Assembly (NCBI GenBank): GCA_964036045.1
Contig: OZ038383.1
Span: forward strand, 107,716,925 to 107,780,924
Source: Eutreptiella sp. 'Long Island Sound 2002'
Lineage: Eukaryota > Euglenozoa > Euglenophyceae > Eutreptiales > Eutreptiaceae
Direction of reading: 5' to 3'
DNA: 64,000 nucleotides
A program made the position numbers and the translations under genes. This document shows positions 37,601 to 49,730 of the stretch, piece after piece (the stretch's first letter is position 1; each line of letters opens with the position of its first letter). The notes beneath the pieces are model-generated. The model did not search any database and was not told the origin of the DNA. It was given only the letters and a program-made list of their open reading frames with translations.

Positions 37601-39607
37601 TTGCCTCATGATCTCGTCTTGGTCCTTCTTAGAGCAGCGGTAACCTCTCGAAGTAATCCGCTGGTCCTGGTACTCGGATTTCAACTCTAAGTCCATTCTG
37701 ACCAGTATCTTGCTTGACCCGGGAGGTGGTAAAGGTCCGGAGGCTTCTTCGTACCTTGTGAGGACTTCAGCCACTCGGGGATCGTGTTCCTGGATCGTCT
37801 TCTTGAAGTCCTCAGAAGCCGCCAGATTGCTTTCCCCAAATTCTTGCTTGACTGTAAGTACTTCTTTGATCTCGTTAGGATCCTCTTTGTAAAATTGACA
37901 GAGGTCGAGATTTCCGTGACACTCGTCGCAGCAGTGAGTTTGTTCTTTCGTGCTCTGATCTCCGTATTCCTGCAGTAGTTCACGCACTTCTCGCAGAGTT
38001 AGAGTACTCGCTTGGTGGCAGTGACACACGTGGGACATCTCCCACGGTCCTTGTTACTCGCACGTACAGGCTGACGGATCATCGTCGTATTCAGGGACAT
38101 AGACACTCGTACCCCAATTCATCTTAAGCTTCAGTTGCGTTTCTCGCCATTGCTCTCACTTCTGATTTTACTGTAGGTGTTCTACTCGATGAAAGAGAAG
38201 TTGTTTGAGATCCTCCTTCTCTTGCTCCCCGATGGGCCAACTATGTTTGCTGGGCTTCGCCCATTGAGGATCGTTTTTCTCGGAGTGGGTCGTCTTGTCG
38301 GCCACCATGCACGCAAAGGCGAGTAAGCACTTGGCTTGGTCACCGAGTTCTCCTTGTTGCGGAGGTATATCAGGTTCAGTTTCGAGTAGTAGTGCATCCA
38401 CCAAATCGTCCCATTTCACTGATTCGTACCCCTCGGAGTTGTGAATGGGGATCGTTGACACACTTGGATTCCGGATGTTGTCTCCCGTGTTTGCTGCACA
38501 GGTCTCCTCTTCTCTTTCGCTATCACTTTCCGCGCCCAGCGTCGAAGCCTTGACGACAGGTTCTCGTTCCTCCCATTTGACCTCAGGGTGATCAGGGAAT
38601 TTGCTTAGCATCTTTGCTTTTCCCCAACCTCGGTTCTGCCTTGTGACCCACTGTACCTCCTCCTGGTCGAGTTCTTCCGTCGGTACGGGTTTGGTATCCC
38701 CGTCCAGTAGATAGAGACACGTCCGCCAGGAAGGCTTCGGTAAAATTTCTTCACTCCCATCTTGGCTGTACATCGGCAGGTCGGGTGGGATGATCTTCGA
38801 GATAGTCAGTCTTTCGAGGAGTTCTTTCCACTTCGCTCCTTTACTTTCCCATTTCTTCCCTTCTGGTACTACCAAAACTAAGCGCGCTCGGTCGATCGCC
38901 ACCTTGACCAGAACTCTTAAGAGTTGGGAGAACCTTGGATCTGCGTACAACTGCTTCCACCTTTGTAGCCACCCCCAATGGTACCAAAAGGCGGAGTTGT
39001 CCTTGCGGTTGCAGTATAATTGTGAGTCCGCGTTCTGCTTCGACGGGAACAGCTCAATGAAGTCCGAACCCGTCGGATCTCCCTCCAAAGATAAGTCCGC
39101 AAACCCTTGTCTCTTCATCTCCGTCGAAAGCTTGTAGTTCTCAGTACGAGGGAGCTGCGCGTGGAGGGCCACCATACCTTCCAGCTTCATGTCTGCGCCT
39201 AGATTGAGCGCCAGACCTTGGATGATCTGCACGGAGGGTTTTGGTGTGGTGTCCTCGTTCAATGGGACTTCCACGAGTTGCCCATGTCTCCGTACCAGTA
39301 AATGGTGGGGCGCTTGCAGGGAGAGGTACTTGATGTGCCGGTTGGCTTCAAAGAAGTCGTTTCCCAGGATCACATCAAACGCGTCGGTGTCGAAGGTGGC
39401 AAACGAGAATGGGATGTCCTCTTCTCCCACGTGAACAACTCCATCCGTGTCCCCACTTGTCAGCTGTACAGCTCCGTTGTCAACCTTGACTCCGAAAATT
39501 TCACCCATTTGCGTCTGCCCTTGCTCCACCAGTCTCTCCGCCATTAAGCTGTTACTGGCGCCCGTGTCGAGTAACGCATGATACTTTTGTTCCCCCATTG
39601 AGACCAA
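34603..39607 (-). pseudogene. pol: Element B Pol (broken)
   Basis: Protease (ALLDTGASNSLMAERL) comes first, then the methyltransferase-like domain (FIELFPSKQNADSQLYCNRK ... YADPRFSQLLRVLVKVAI, 38693-39070). A Cys-rich region (HVCHCH ... CCDECHGNLDLC, about 37900-38035) and RT (MDKRSGFWQV; AHIDDVLLGTN at 37140-37157, again HIDD) follow. RNase H (SDGSNVGGGGTLFQWQAL), integrase (YLDFMHLPHFAGHN; HSDQDVRL; KALCERQIRSF) and a chromodomain (RILVKREGYSMGEATWEP) complete it. Lesions include breaks near 38040-38168, a stop plus frameshift near 37330-37350, a break near 36890-37070, TAA at 36242 and a shift near 35030. Confidence 0.88.
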
Positions 39608-39643
39608 TCACGCGTAGAGTCGCTTTCCGGAGCTCCCACCCCT

Positions 39644-41686
39644 CTACTTCTGTGCGGCCTGAAGCGTCTTGAGTGTAATCCCGTGCTTCTCGCATTGCTT
39701 GAGAAGGTACTTCTCCATGGACAACAGCTTCTTCTTCTTTTTTTTACTTCCTTCCTCTTCAGGTGCTGCCACAGGAGCGGGATTCGGTGCTGGTTTCGGC
39801 ACAAATGCTGGCTTCGGCGCATGTGCTGGCTTCGGCGCAGGCTTAGAAAATGGCTGCCCGCCCGGCTTGGGGTTGCCAGGTTGACCTTGCTGTGGTGCTT
39901 GCTGTTGTGCATTCCAGTCTTCTTGTTGTTTCTTGTCATCCTTTTGCTTCTTCCAGCAGTTCGACGCTGCGTGGTTTCTTTTCCCACAGTATTCACAGTA
40001 GATGGTAACCTTGAAAGCAGGTGGTGGATGTTCTTGCGTCCATTGCCAGCCTCTTCCACCTTTGCTTTTGCCGCCGCCTCGTCCTCCACCTTTTCCTTTT
40101 CCTTTGCCACCGCCTTTGCCTTCTCCTTTGCCTTCGCCAGTGAATAGTTCGGCCTCAGCGTTGTACTGCGCGTAGTTGAGGTGCGCGTGGCGGTCAGCGG
40201 CTTGATCAGACTCTCGCTCCATAGACAGGGCTTTGAGCAGTATTAGGAGATCGGAGTAGCTGTGGGTGAGGGCCTTGCGTGCTGGCGTGTCTTTGCACTC
40301 TGACCATGTCTTCGCTGGGACTTTGCTGCGCAACAGAATCAGTTTGTCGTACTCAGAGTAACCACATGTAAGCGTTGCCACCAGCTTTCTGATTCTCGCC
40401 TCCATCTGATTGATCTCGTCCACCTTGGGGAACTCCTTAAACTTGGAGAGATCTAAGAGTTGTTGGCGAATGTGCATGTCAGTCTCAAACACAGGGAAGG
40501 TCCCCTCAATCTTAGAAAGGAACTCCACGAAGGTGTTAGATTCGGATAATAGGTCTTCTTGGAGATCGCGCAACCAGTCTGTCTTGCATCCAGTCACCAC
40601 GAGGTCGGTTTTGATCATGTCTGACGCCTTAGTTTCACCTGTGAGTCTCAGAAAGCGCGCAAAGTCCTTTGCCCAAAAGACAATGTTCCTTCCAGTGAAC
40701 ACAGGCAGTGGTGTTTCCATCCTCGCTTTGGCGACACCCTTCCTTTCTTTCCTTCGCTCTGCTTCTTCTTCAGAATCTTCAGTTTCGAGCTCCGTTGGAA
40801 CCACCAAGCATGCAAGAATTCGAAGGCCATGCAGGTGTGCTTCGTGTAGCGTCTTGATTGGTACTGACTTCTTGAACAAGGGTGTCGACTTGCCATAGGT
40901 TTGTCGTGGAACAAAGGGCGAGCATTTGTCACCTAGGTACGACAACGCTGTGATGGTGGTGTCTAGGTCTGTCAACTTGCTGCCATCCTTCAGCTGATTG
41001 AGTTCCAGTGTCAGTGTTTCCATCTTGTGTAAGAGGTCATGTAGCATAGGGTCATATTCTTTCCCAGTAGCGCGAGGTGGTAGTTCGTACTCATGTAGAT
41101 CGTGCAACTCGTCGCTTTCCCTCTTGTCGTCGCGCGCCAATAGGTCCCTCAACATCTTGTCTTTGCCCATTTTTTTCTGGTGTTCTGCGAGATCTTCTAA
41201 CCATTTGAACTCCGCATCATCCTCACGTGTTCGTCCACTTGCGCGCGAAGGACCAGCCTCGCATGTGCATGTGGTCCACTCTTCGTTCGCATAACGAGTC
41301 TCTGGCGCGTGCATTGCTTCACGCATGGGTCTTGCTTCGCGCGCAGGATCAATCTCGAATGGTATACCGGTTTCGCGCGCAGGCCTAGCCTCGCGCGCAG
41401 GACCTGCTTGGGGCGCGAGCCCTACCCTCTCTCCATGTGCGTGAGTATCTTCGTGCTTGCACCCAGAAGATTGCGAGGGAGTTGGGACTGGCTTTGCTTC
41501 TGTTGGAATGTTAGCGCCGTGCGATGTTGACTTCTCTGACTGTCTTAACCTTGTATCCCTTGCTTTCATTGCCCTGACTCTCTCTCGCTCGGCGCTCCCT
41601 TTTAACCTAATCCCTGAACGCACACGTACCCTCCTGAGTGTCTTGTCTTCTCGCCTTTTTGCCTTAGAACTTTTTGGTGGGGCCAT
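39644..41686 (-). CDS. gag: Element B Gag
   Basis: 680 residues from ATG at 41686 (MAPPKSSKAKRREDKTLRRV), uninterrupted. The capsid-like part is PLPVFTGRNIVFWAKDFARF and FLRLTGETKASDMIKTDLVV, clearly related to element A Gag. The zinc knuckle is CEYCGKRNHAASNC (CX2CX4HX4C) and the tail is Pro/Lys-rich. It ends with TAG followed by AGG, in the same frame as the protease ORF, so the stop-separated Gag-Pol plan is shared with A. A second stop (TGA) before the protease in B is probably decay. Confidence 0.85.
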   Translation of the reverse strand: MAPPKSSKAKRREDKTLRRVRVRSGIRLKGSAERERVRAMKARDTRLRQSEKSTSHGANIPTEAKPVPTPSQSSGCKHEDTHAHGERVGLAPQAGPAREARPARETGIPFEIDPAREARPMREAMHAPETRYANEEWTTCTCEAGPSRASGRTREDDAEFKWLEDLAEHQKKMGKDKMLRDLLARDDKRESDELHDLHEYELPPRATGKEYDPMLHDLLHKMETLTLELNQLKDGSKLTDLDTTITALSYLGDKCSPFVPRQTYGKSTPLFKKSVPIKTLHEAHLHGLRILACLVVPTELETEDSEEEAERRKERKGVAKARMETPLPVFTGRNIVFWAKDFARFLRLTGETKASDMIKTDLVVTGCKTDWLRDLQEDLLSESNTFVEFLSKIEGTFPVFETDMHIRQQLLDLSKFKEFPKVDEINQMEARIRKLVATLTCGYSEYDKLILLRSKVPAKTWSECKDTPARKALTHSYSDLLILLKALSMERESDQAADRHAHLNYAQYNAEAELFTGEGKGEGKGGGKGKGKGGGRGGGKSKGGRGWQWTQEHPPPAFKVTIYCEYCGKRNHAASNCWKKQKDDKKQQEDWNAQQQAPQQGQPGNPKPGGQPFSKPAPKPAHAPKPAFVPKPAPNPAPVAAPEEEGSKKKKKKLLSMEKYLLKQCEKHGITLKTLQAAQK

Positions 41687-41822
41687 GTCAAACAGCTGGG
41701 TTGTAGAACTAGACGGTTAACCTGGGGTTGATGAAATGTGATGATGATGGAGATGATGAAAATCTCAGATTTCAAAATTTTCAAAAATCTGCCAGGCAGG
41801 GTCCTGGAGTTGCTACAACTCC

Positions 41823-41836
41823 GGCCTCTGCTACCA
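41823..41836 (-). other. Element B primer-binding site (initiator-Met-like)
   Basis: Minus-strand TGGTAGCAGAGGCC at the 5' LTR edge, the same as in element A. Confidence 0.75.
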
Positions 41837-42405
41837 GAAAGATTTCTGCCTTACACCCTAGCACCAAGGGAAAATTCAGGATCAAACTTGCTGATGAAAG
41901 TCCACCATTGATTGTAGGTCCATGGCGTAAAAGGCTTAACAAATGACCCAAAAATATGCACATGTCTCCTGAGTATTAAATACATGAAAAAGATATGTTT
42001 CTGTGGTTTCTGGGCCTTTTACTATTACCATAGTTCAGTTCTGACCTTTATCTCTTGAACTGCCCACTCAGTAAGACTGGCCACCATGGAGCCATTCATG
42101 TGCCCCATCATGACCCATCATGTCATTTCTGCATCATGATCTGATTCTGTACAATTGGACCTCTGAGAATCTGCCTGTCACCATCATCTTCAGTCATTCG
42201 TCAGATTTACTGATCATCTTCACTGTTCATGCAGTGCAATGTTGGATTTGTAGCATCATGCAGTGCATTCTTGGATCTGGGTGCATCGTGTGAATTAAAG
42301 TAGGAAATTCACTACATGGTTGACCAGAGTTCAGCTTAGTAACTGAATGCTCATATAAATAGGCATGTTCGCAAAACGAAACAGCCTCAGTGGGTCCATC
42401 TAACT
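41836..42405 (-). repeat. Element B 5' LTR
   Basis: 570 bp, matching 31893-32455 with scattered substitutions. Confidence 0.88.
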
Positions 42406-42410
42406 ATCAG

Positions 42411-42536
42411 CATCCGTTGCCATTGTCTATCCCTATGTCCATCCCCAATACCGACTCCACTGTGCTTGCGTATGCATTGGCCAGCTTGGGCGGCTTGTGC
42501 TTGCCGGACACCGGCAGTGCACCGGCGACGAGCTAA
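42411..42536 (+). pseudogene. Transposase C-terminal tail
   Basis: Right of element B one frame reads SIPMSIPNTDSTVLAYALAS to DTGSAPATS and a TAA at 42534-42536. The duplicate at 52431 keeps the same frame and stop (DTGIALAPS), which supports a real protein end. The joining frame across element B is uncertain. Confidence 0.45.
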
Positions 42537-45232
42537 TGCCTTTGAGGATGTGTTCTTCAATACATTCATTTGATTCATTACTTGCAAGATTGCTGGTATG
42601 TTTGTGGGGTTTGTGTGAGGACAGTCACATGCGTCTCTTCCTTTGTGCCGCGGATTAACACCCCGTTCATGGAGTATATGTGCAGGCACAAGACAAAGAT
42701 TCAGTTCTCTGAGTTGGAGGCTCTAACCAGGGCCATTGAAGCCAGGGGCGACTGATGCCCGCCCTGAGCCCTCCCCTGGGTGGCGCGATGCAGCACAACT
42801 CTATCAGGTTGTCAGTACGTCCCTTGCTTGCTTGCTCTCTCCCAGCTCTGGTGCAATGTCGCTCGGATGGAGTGGTTGAAATGCTGAGCAAGTTGAGCAG
42901 CCCCCTAATCGGTTGGTTTGACACGGCCGTTGTGTGTCCCTCTGATCTCTGCGTGATACCGACCTCCCGAAGTCGAGTTCGGCGGACCCAGTTCTGCTCC
43001 CTCTGTCTCTCTCATGGTTGTGTCGTAGAGGCTGAACCCTGCCCTGCTGAATCCATGAGAAACTAGGTGGGACCGCCCTCCATGCGCAGACCAGAGACCC
43101 GAGCAGTTGGCCATACCCCAGCAAGCTGAATCCGGTGGGATCCAAGCGGATGGGTGGCCCACCTCCATCGTCCCGACTTTCACCAGTGGTATGTCACTCC
43201 CCCTCCTGATGCAGCCGCGGGAAACCAGGTTGTGCGACTGATCCCTTCATTTTTCTGAGCTCTGGGGGCTTTGAAGCCCATACGACGTTGCGCAACGGGG
43301 GTCGCCGCCATGGACACTGCGAATGTGTGTGTGATCGGATCCCATGGCATACTTGGGGATCCAGATCGTGGGTGAGTGTGTGTGAGTTGCTGACCTGCGG
43401 GCACCTTTCTCCCCCACTCCCCCTGATGACGCCTTATCCTGACCGGGGCATGGTTTCGTGCCCCTTATCGAGGGTGTTTACATGCCTTTTGACCTGAGCT
43501 ATGTCGGTGCCCTGCCCACCAGGATGCGTGTCATCCCCTGCTATCTTTGCTTTCAATCACTGTTTTGGCCTGTTTTTCCCGTACATCATGCCTTGACGAT
43601 CCCGGAAGTTGTGCATCACTGCGAGGATCGCCATGTACATGCCTACACAGTCCCACTGGACCTATCAAAGCCACAGATTGTCCCCGTACGGGACTCAAAT
43701 CGACATACGGAGGCGACCGCGATCGCCGTGTACATTCCATTACATATGTTCCAATTGGACCAGTACCTAAGTACAGATTGTGTCTGTGATACCGTGTGTC
43801 GGTGATTGTGCCTGTGGCTGACATCCTGAAGGCGCCAGGCTGAAAGCCGAGTTGCCTGAAGTGAACTCCCAGCGGTCTGCAACTGTCAGTCTGTCGTATG
43901 CTTGTGCTTGGGTGGATATTAAAAACCCTTTTTCCTTGTCTTGCACTTGAAAATCAAATTGTTTCCAATGTTCTCCATTACAATCGATCTTCGTGGCAAG
44001 TACAGGACACAGACAACAGCAAGAAGACGAAGATCTTGACGAATATTAAGCTGGACCAACTGGCTGGTCCAGTAATACGGGTTCACATGCCTAAATAACA
44101 AGAAAATTCATGTAACATTAGAATCTGATTCAAAAGGCAACAAAACCTATATTTTAACAACTTTCTGAGTGGTCTATCTTGTCACAGGCCTTGTAAATAT
44201 TGCGTAAAATGCCGTCGGCGACAGCAGGCTCCCACAATCGTGACAGGCCTTCTGAAGCTTCTAAATAGCTTCAAAATTGCTTCTACCACATTAGAACCTT
44301 CTAACATAGCATAAAACATGATTAAATGACATTGTAAGCATATGAATGTGATTATTCATGTATGGCTACTAATGTATCCTAGATTTCTGCTCTCTGTAGT
44401 GTACCTAAGAGCAGTAGACTCTAGCAGTAAGCTATAGGGTTCAAATCTGAGCCAAATCTGTGCAAATATCCTAGTATCTTAGGATCTTGAAGCTCTGAGA
44501 GGTCTTGTAGAGATCCTCGAGAAAGCTTTTGAGAGGGGCAAATGCCCCAACTGATTATTATTATTCAGACACAAATTGAGGGTAAATGAAATGTATCTGA
44601 ATGTAGACCTATAAATTACAGTGAGCTATACGGAAAATCAATAACAATTGAGAATGAAATACAACATGTGGGGTTAAACCGGAAATTCAAGCTCTGCCCC
44701 AGCTGTCTTTTGACCTGACTTGATTGCATCATCCATAGAGAGGATATACCACTTTACTCAATGGGCGCTTGGCACCAACCCCGAATGCTCCGAATTGATG
44801 CATTCTGGTACCTGCAATGGCTTTCTTGGCCTGCATTACATTGACAGAGAAAGCGAGGCAGCATCAGTAATGAGTAACAGTTGATTAGTTTAGCGGGACG
44901 GATTTGAAAAGGGTGGGGGGTGGCAGTCACGATGAGACAAAACAGAAAAACTCATCTGACCCGGATCTGCTCTTTCTTATCCTTGGGTCAAGGTCGTTCA
45001 AGGATTAATCCGTATGGGGGTATGGGGATTTATACTAATACTTCAACCAAGAAGGCGTTGAAAGATATAGCTCTTCATTACTGACCTTTTACTCATACCT
45101 TCTAGCAATCACTAAACAAAGCTGAAACATCAGTTACCTATCGTGCTTAGAAATCATGTACAAAAGAATCAATGTTCCATCGCGGTAACATGTAGCAATA
45201 TGCCCCAGGAGGGCAGCATACTGCATTATGCA
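42506..45232 (+). repeat. 2.7-kb direct repeat, copy 1 (transposon 3' region)
   Basis: Nearly identical to 52431-55156, both from GGACACCGGC to CTGCATTATGCA. It begins inside the transposase's last codons, so it is the 3' flank of that transposon. Reading frames such as that at 43458-43805 are shared by both copies but show no domain. Pieces of this sequence also occur at 59877-60001. Confidence 0.88.
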
Positions 45233-45807
45233 GGTAGATAGGTAGGTATCTTCGGGAGCTCGGGATGCCTCCTTTGAAATTGCAGGAAGAAGGTCTTACC
45301 AAGGGGACGTCCTGTCCCTCCCACTGCCCTATGTCAGGTGCCTCTTGAGCCGCTCCCGCATGTGCTTGGGAAGGCATTGTCGCGGCCACCCGGTCCATGT
45401 GTCCCAGGTGGGAGGGTGTCCCCACATGTGTCCATGGGTAGGGCCACATGTCCCCTCCTTTGGGCGGCAGCTCTGGGGGCTGCCCAGCCGTGTGGAGTAT
45501 CTCTCACCACAAGGGGTATTGCTCCCGCTAGTCTACGGTACGACCGCCTCACCCTTGTGGCTTGAGTTGCGGGGCCACTCTGCTTGGCAGGCGACCTCCT
45601 CCTGGACTGTGTACCGGCTCGCCTTGTCGGCGGTTGCTTCCATGGCTCCGGGTGACGTTTGCCATGGTCCCCGATGCAGCCTGGCCGGGCTCGGACCAGT
45701 GGCCTTGGAGTACCGCTCCTGCCACTGGCCCGGTGGGTCGGCTGGGTCGCCCCAGTGCGTCCGACCCATGGGGTGTTGGTTCTTTCCTGTCCCTCGGCCG
45801 CCCTACG
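45233..45807. other. Transition into G/T-rich satellite; no gene seen
   Basis: Composition rises to GC-rich. Frames are open in several registers but have no domain. Confidence 0.5.
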
Positions 45808-46436
45808 TGTGTGCAGTGTCCTGGGCCGCTTGGCTCCTGTTCACCGGTGTGCCCGCGCGGTTTGTTGTGTTGCGTCTGCGGTGTCCTGGGCCACTTGGCT
45901 CCTGTTCACCGGTGTGCTCGCTCGGTGTGTTGTGTTGCGTGTGCGGTGTCCTGGGCCAGTTGGCTCCTGTTCTCCGGTGCGCCCGCTGGGTGTGCTGTGT
46001 TGCCTGTGCGGTGTCCCAGGCCACTTGGCTCCTATTCACCTGTGCGCCCGCTCGGTGTGTTGCTTCGCGTGTGCGGCGTCCTGGGCCCCTTGGCTCCTGT
46101 TCACCGGTGTGCCCACTCCGTGTGTTATTTTGCGTGTGCGGTGTCCTGGCCCTCGTGGCTCCTGTTCACCGGTGTGCCCGCTCGCTGTGTTGTGTTGCGT
46201 GTGCGGTGTCCTGGGCCACTTGGCGCCTGTTCACCGGTGTGCCCGCTCGGTGCGTTGTATTGCGTGTGCGGTGTCCCGGGCCACTTGGCTCGTGTTCACC
46301 GGTGTGCCCGCTCGGTGTGTTGTTTTGCGTGCGCGGTGTCCTGTGCCACCTGGCTCCTGTTCACCGGTGTGCCCGCTTGGTGTGTTGTTTTGCGTGTGCG
46401 GTGTCCTGGGCCTCCTGGCTCCTGTTCTGCGGCCTG
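45808..46436. repeat. 65-bp tandem repeat, array 1
   Basis: About ten units, each with CACCGGTGTGCCCGCTCGGT and GGTGTCCTGGGCCACTTGGC. Markers fall at 45842, 45907, 45972, 46037 and so on, exactly 65 bp apart. Because 65 is not a multiple of three, every plus frame reads all three phases in turn and none meets a stop. Confidence 0.95.
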
Positions 46437-48832
46437 CGTGTTTGCCTTCTGCTCTCCCCGCGGTCTCTTCCTCAGCCTTTCCCTTGCTCCTCTCTTTTCG
46501 CTGGCTTGTTTTGCTTTGTTTTTTTTTTTCTGGGGGGGGTGGTTGGGGTGCGGCGTTTTTGGTGCTGTGCGTGGGTGTGGGTGTGTGCCGGTGCCGGTGC
46601 TGGTGTGGGCGTGGGTGTCGTGGGGGACGGGGGTCGGGTGGCTGTTGCGCTCTGGGTTCCCTGTGTGTGCGCCGGCCCCCAGGCTTCCGGTTTTCAGGGC
46701 GCCGGTCCGGGGGGTGCTGACGGCGGGCGGTTGGCGCCCGTGGTGGCGTGGCACTTGCGCGGGTGGTCGCGGCTCCTGGGTAGTGCCTTGGTGGCGTGTA
46801 TGGGCGCGGGCGTGCGTGTGGGTGTGTTCATGGCGTGGGCTGATGGGGTGGTGGGCAGTGTGGGCGTGGCTGGTTTGTGTGGGTGTCGGGTATGTGTGCG
46901 CCGAAGGCGCGGTGGGTCGGGCTGGGGCTCTGTGGGCGATGCAATGGGTGGAGGAGATGCTGGTGACGCCTACGGGGGGGGTGCTGTAGGCGTCGAAACG
47001 GGTTGGTGTTGTTGACGTGGGGGCTTCAGGTGATGCGCCGGGCGGCGACGGGGTTGGTGACGCTGATGGTGCCATAGGTGACGGGGCGGGCGTTGGGGGG
47101 GGGCCTGCGGCTCCGGTGGTCGCTGCAGGTGGTGCAGTGGGTGGTGGCGTAACTGGTGATATCGGCGGTGAGGGCGCTGCAGGTGACGTCGATGGTGAGG
47201 GCGCTGCGGGTCATGTCATGGGTGGTGTTGATGTGGGTGTTGCAGGTGGTGTGCCGGCTGGTGGCGCCGCTGGTACTGTCCTTGCGTAGGCTGGTGCTGG
47301 GGGTGTTGTGGGCGGTGTTGTCGTCGGTGGTGCCGATGGTGAGGGTGACGCAGGCGATGCACCGGGTGACGGTGAGGCCGGTGTGTGCCGTAGGTGACGC
47401 GTTGCGAACCGGTGGTGGGGGGCTCGAGGGGGGGTTGCCGTTGGTGCAACGGGGAATGGTGGCTTTGGTGCCGCAGGTGGTGGATCGGGTGATGGTGTTG
47501 TTGGTGATGCCGACGAGGTGGTTTGTCTGCCTGTCTGCCCGTGGAGTCGGTGCTGGCGTCCGGCGGTTGCCTGTGCGTGTGGTGGTGGCGGTGGGGGTCG
47601 GTGCGCCGCGCGCTTGGTGGGCGTGGTTGGGTGCGGGTGCGCGTGTTGGTGTGTACTTGGTGCGGGTTGCGGGGGGTCTGTGGGCGGCGGGTGTGCTGTT
47701 GCCGTGCGTGTGGCGGTTTGTGTTGTCTGGTGGAGCGTGGTCGGCGTGTGCTCTGCCTGGATGGTGTGGGCTCTGGTCGGCGTGGGTGGTGTCGGTGTGG
47801 GTATTTGGGGTTGGGTGCCCGTTGTGGGGGTGTCGTCCGCGCGGTGTGGTCGGGCGTGATGGTGGTGCCGCTGGCGACGTCGATGGTGACGGTGCTGCAG
47901 GTGATAAGGGTGGGACGGCGATGTTGGCGGTTTCCGGTGTGGGTGCTGTGGGTGGTGTTGAGCGTGGGGGTGTTGCAGGTGTTGTGCCCGATGGATGGTG
48001 GTATGCCTGGCGACGGCGTCCTGAGTGCTGTCGGGGGGGAGGGTGTTGTTGGTAATGCTTTGGGTGGCGGTGCCGCCGGTGACAGGCTGGCGGAGAGGAG
48101 AGGGCGGTAGTGCGGCCGGGCGCGATGTTGGATTCTTCGGTGTGGGTGGTCAGCCGGAGCTGGGTGCGGCTGGTGGTGTGGCGCTCGGTGTGTGTGGCCT
48201 GTGCGGGGTATCTTAGGTGCGCTTGTTGGTGCGGGTGTGTTGATGGCGGCGGTTTGTCCGCCTCTCTGCCCGTGGAGTTGGTGCCGGCGTTGGGTGGCTG
48301 CGTGTGTGCGTTTTGTGCCGTTGTGTGTGGCGGTGGTGGTGGGGGTCGGTGCGCTGGGCTCTTGGTGGGCGTGGTTGGGTGCGGGTGTGCGCGTGGACAT
48401 GTACTTGGTGGGCAGCTTGTGTTGTCTGATGGTGTGTGGCTGGTGTATGCTTTGCTTGGATCGTGCCGGTGTGGGTGTTTGGGGTTGGGTGCTCGATGTG
48501 GGTGCGTTGCCTGCGCGGTGTGGTCGGGCGTGATGGTGGGTTCTCTGATGTGTGTGGCCGGCTGGTGGCGGGTGTGGTCGGGCCGGCGTGGGCTGGGTGG
48601 TGGCGGTGGTTGTGGCTGGACCGCTTGGTGGTTGTGGTGTCGGTGGGCGGCCCTGATGATGGGCCCTTGGTGTGTGGTGGCGGGTTGGCGTGTATGGTGG
48701 TGGTGAGGATGTGTCATTGCGGGTGGTGTTGGGTGTGGTACCGTTGGGCGTGTGGTTTGCGATAACTGAGCACTCACCCCTCCGGGTGGCGCGGGCCCGG
48801 TGGTCCGGTAGCCCGTCCGGCAGGCAGTGCGT
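46437..48832. repeat. G/T-rich low-complexity tract
   Basis: Plus strand strongly enriched in G and T (GGTGGTGTTG, GGTGACGCAGGC motifs) with few A. Long frames here, including one of 645 codons on the minus strand, are Gly/Val or Thr/His/Pro runs imposed by composition. Confidence 0.8.
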
Positions 48833-49262
48833 GCCCGCCGGGTGCTCAGGCGTCCCTCTGGACGGCGGCTGTTCCGTAGCCGGCAGGGGCTGGGTTCACT
48901 GCCGGGCGCACACACGTCCCTCCGGACGGCGGCTGTTTCGTAGCCGGCAGGGGCTGGGTTCACTGCCGGGCGCGCACACGTCCGTCCGGACGGCGGCTGT
49001 TTCGTAGCCGGCAGGGGCTGGGCTCACTGCCGGGCGCACACACGTCCATCCGGACAGCGGCTGTTTCGTAGCCCGCAGGGGCTGGGTTCACTGCCGGGCG
49101 CACACACGTCCATCCGGACGGCGGCTGGTTCGTAGCCGGCAGGGGCTGGGTTCACTGCCAGGCGCACACACGTCCGTCCGGACGGCGGCTGTTTCGTAGC
49201 CGGCAGGGGTTCGGTACCCTGCCGGGCGCACACACGTCCATCCGGACGGGGGCTGTTGCGCT
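48833..49262. repeat. 64-bp tandem repeat with CCGTCCGGACGG palindrome
   Basis: Nearly seven units with GCCGGG markers at 48901, 48965, 49029, 49093, 49157 and 49221. Each contains a CGTCCNTCCGGACGGCGGCTG segment and GTAGCCGGCAGGGGCTGGG. Confidence 0.95.
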
Positions 49263-49730
49263 CTGGGGACTGCGGGGCTTGGACTTGTTCTTGGCGGCTC
49301 GTTTGTCGTCGGGCGTGGTTGTTTGCCGTGGTGGTGTCGTGTTTTGTGCCGTGGTGCATGCTGGCGTGCGGTGCTGCGCATGTGCCCTGCTTGGCCTGCG
49401 TGTGGCGCGCGCTCCTTGCCCGGGCGTGCTGTTGCGCAGGCGCGGGGACACACCCTCTCTCTGGCGGGCCCGTTTGGCTCCATGGCGGGCCCTGTTGGCG
49501 CCCGGCTGCGGCCCGGCGCGCGGCAGTGGGGTGTGTGTACGTTGGGGGGGGGGGGTTTGGTTCCTCTCTGCTCGCCTTCCCCGCCTTGTCCCTCTGTCCC
49601 TTTTCGCCGGCCTGCCCTGCCTGCCTACCCTCTTCGTACCCGCTGGGTTGGCCTTGGCTGGACGGTTGGTCTTGGAGGTCTGACATGGTGTTTCTTTCCT
49701 GCAGGGCGGCGCGGGCTGGCTTCGTTTTGG
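49263..49730. other. Spacer between satellites; no supported gene
   Basis: GC-rich and open in several frames without domains. Confidence 0.5.

Larger units (their letters stand above)
31893..42405 (-). mobile_element. Element B: older Ty3/gypsy chromodomain LTR retrotransposon
   Basis: 10.5 kb in the minus orientation. The LTRs are 563 and 570 bp with about two dozen differences by eye, and the target duplication is ATCAT/ATCAG with one mismatch. The primer site TGGTAGCAGAGGCC and LTR ends (AG...CT) match element A. Domain order is the same, but the coding region has at least five stops or frameshifts. It inserted near the 3' end of the pogo-like transposase gene, in the same orientation as A. 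Confidence 0.9.

Noticed and set aside
47026-48963. 645-codon minus-strand ORF
   Set aside because: Thr/His/Pro low-complexity product of an A/C-rich strand. No domain, and equally long frames exist in other registers.
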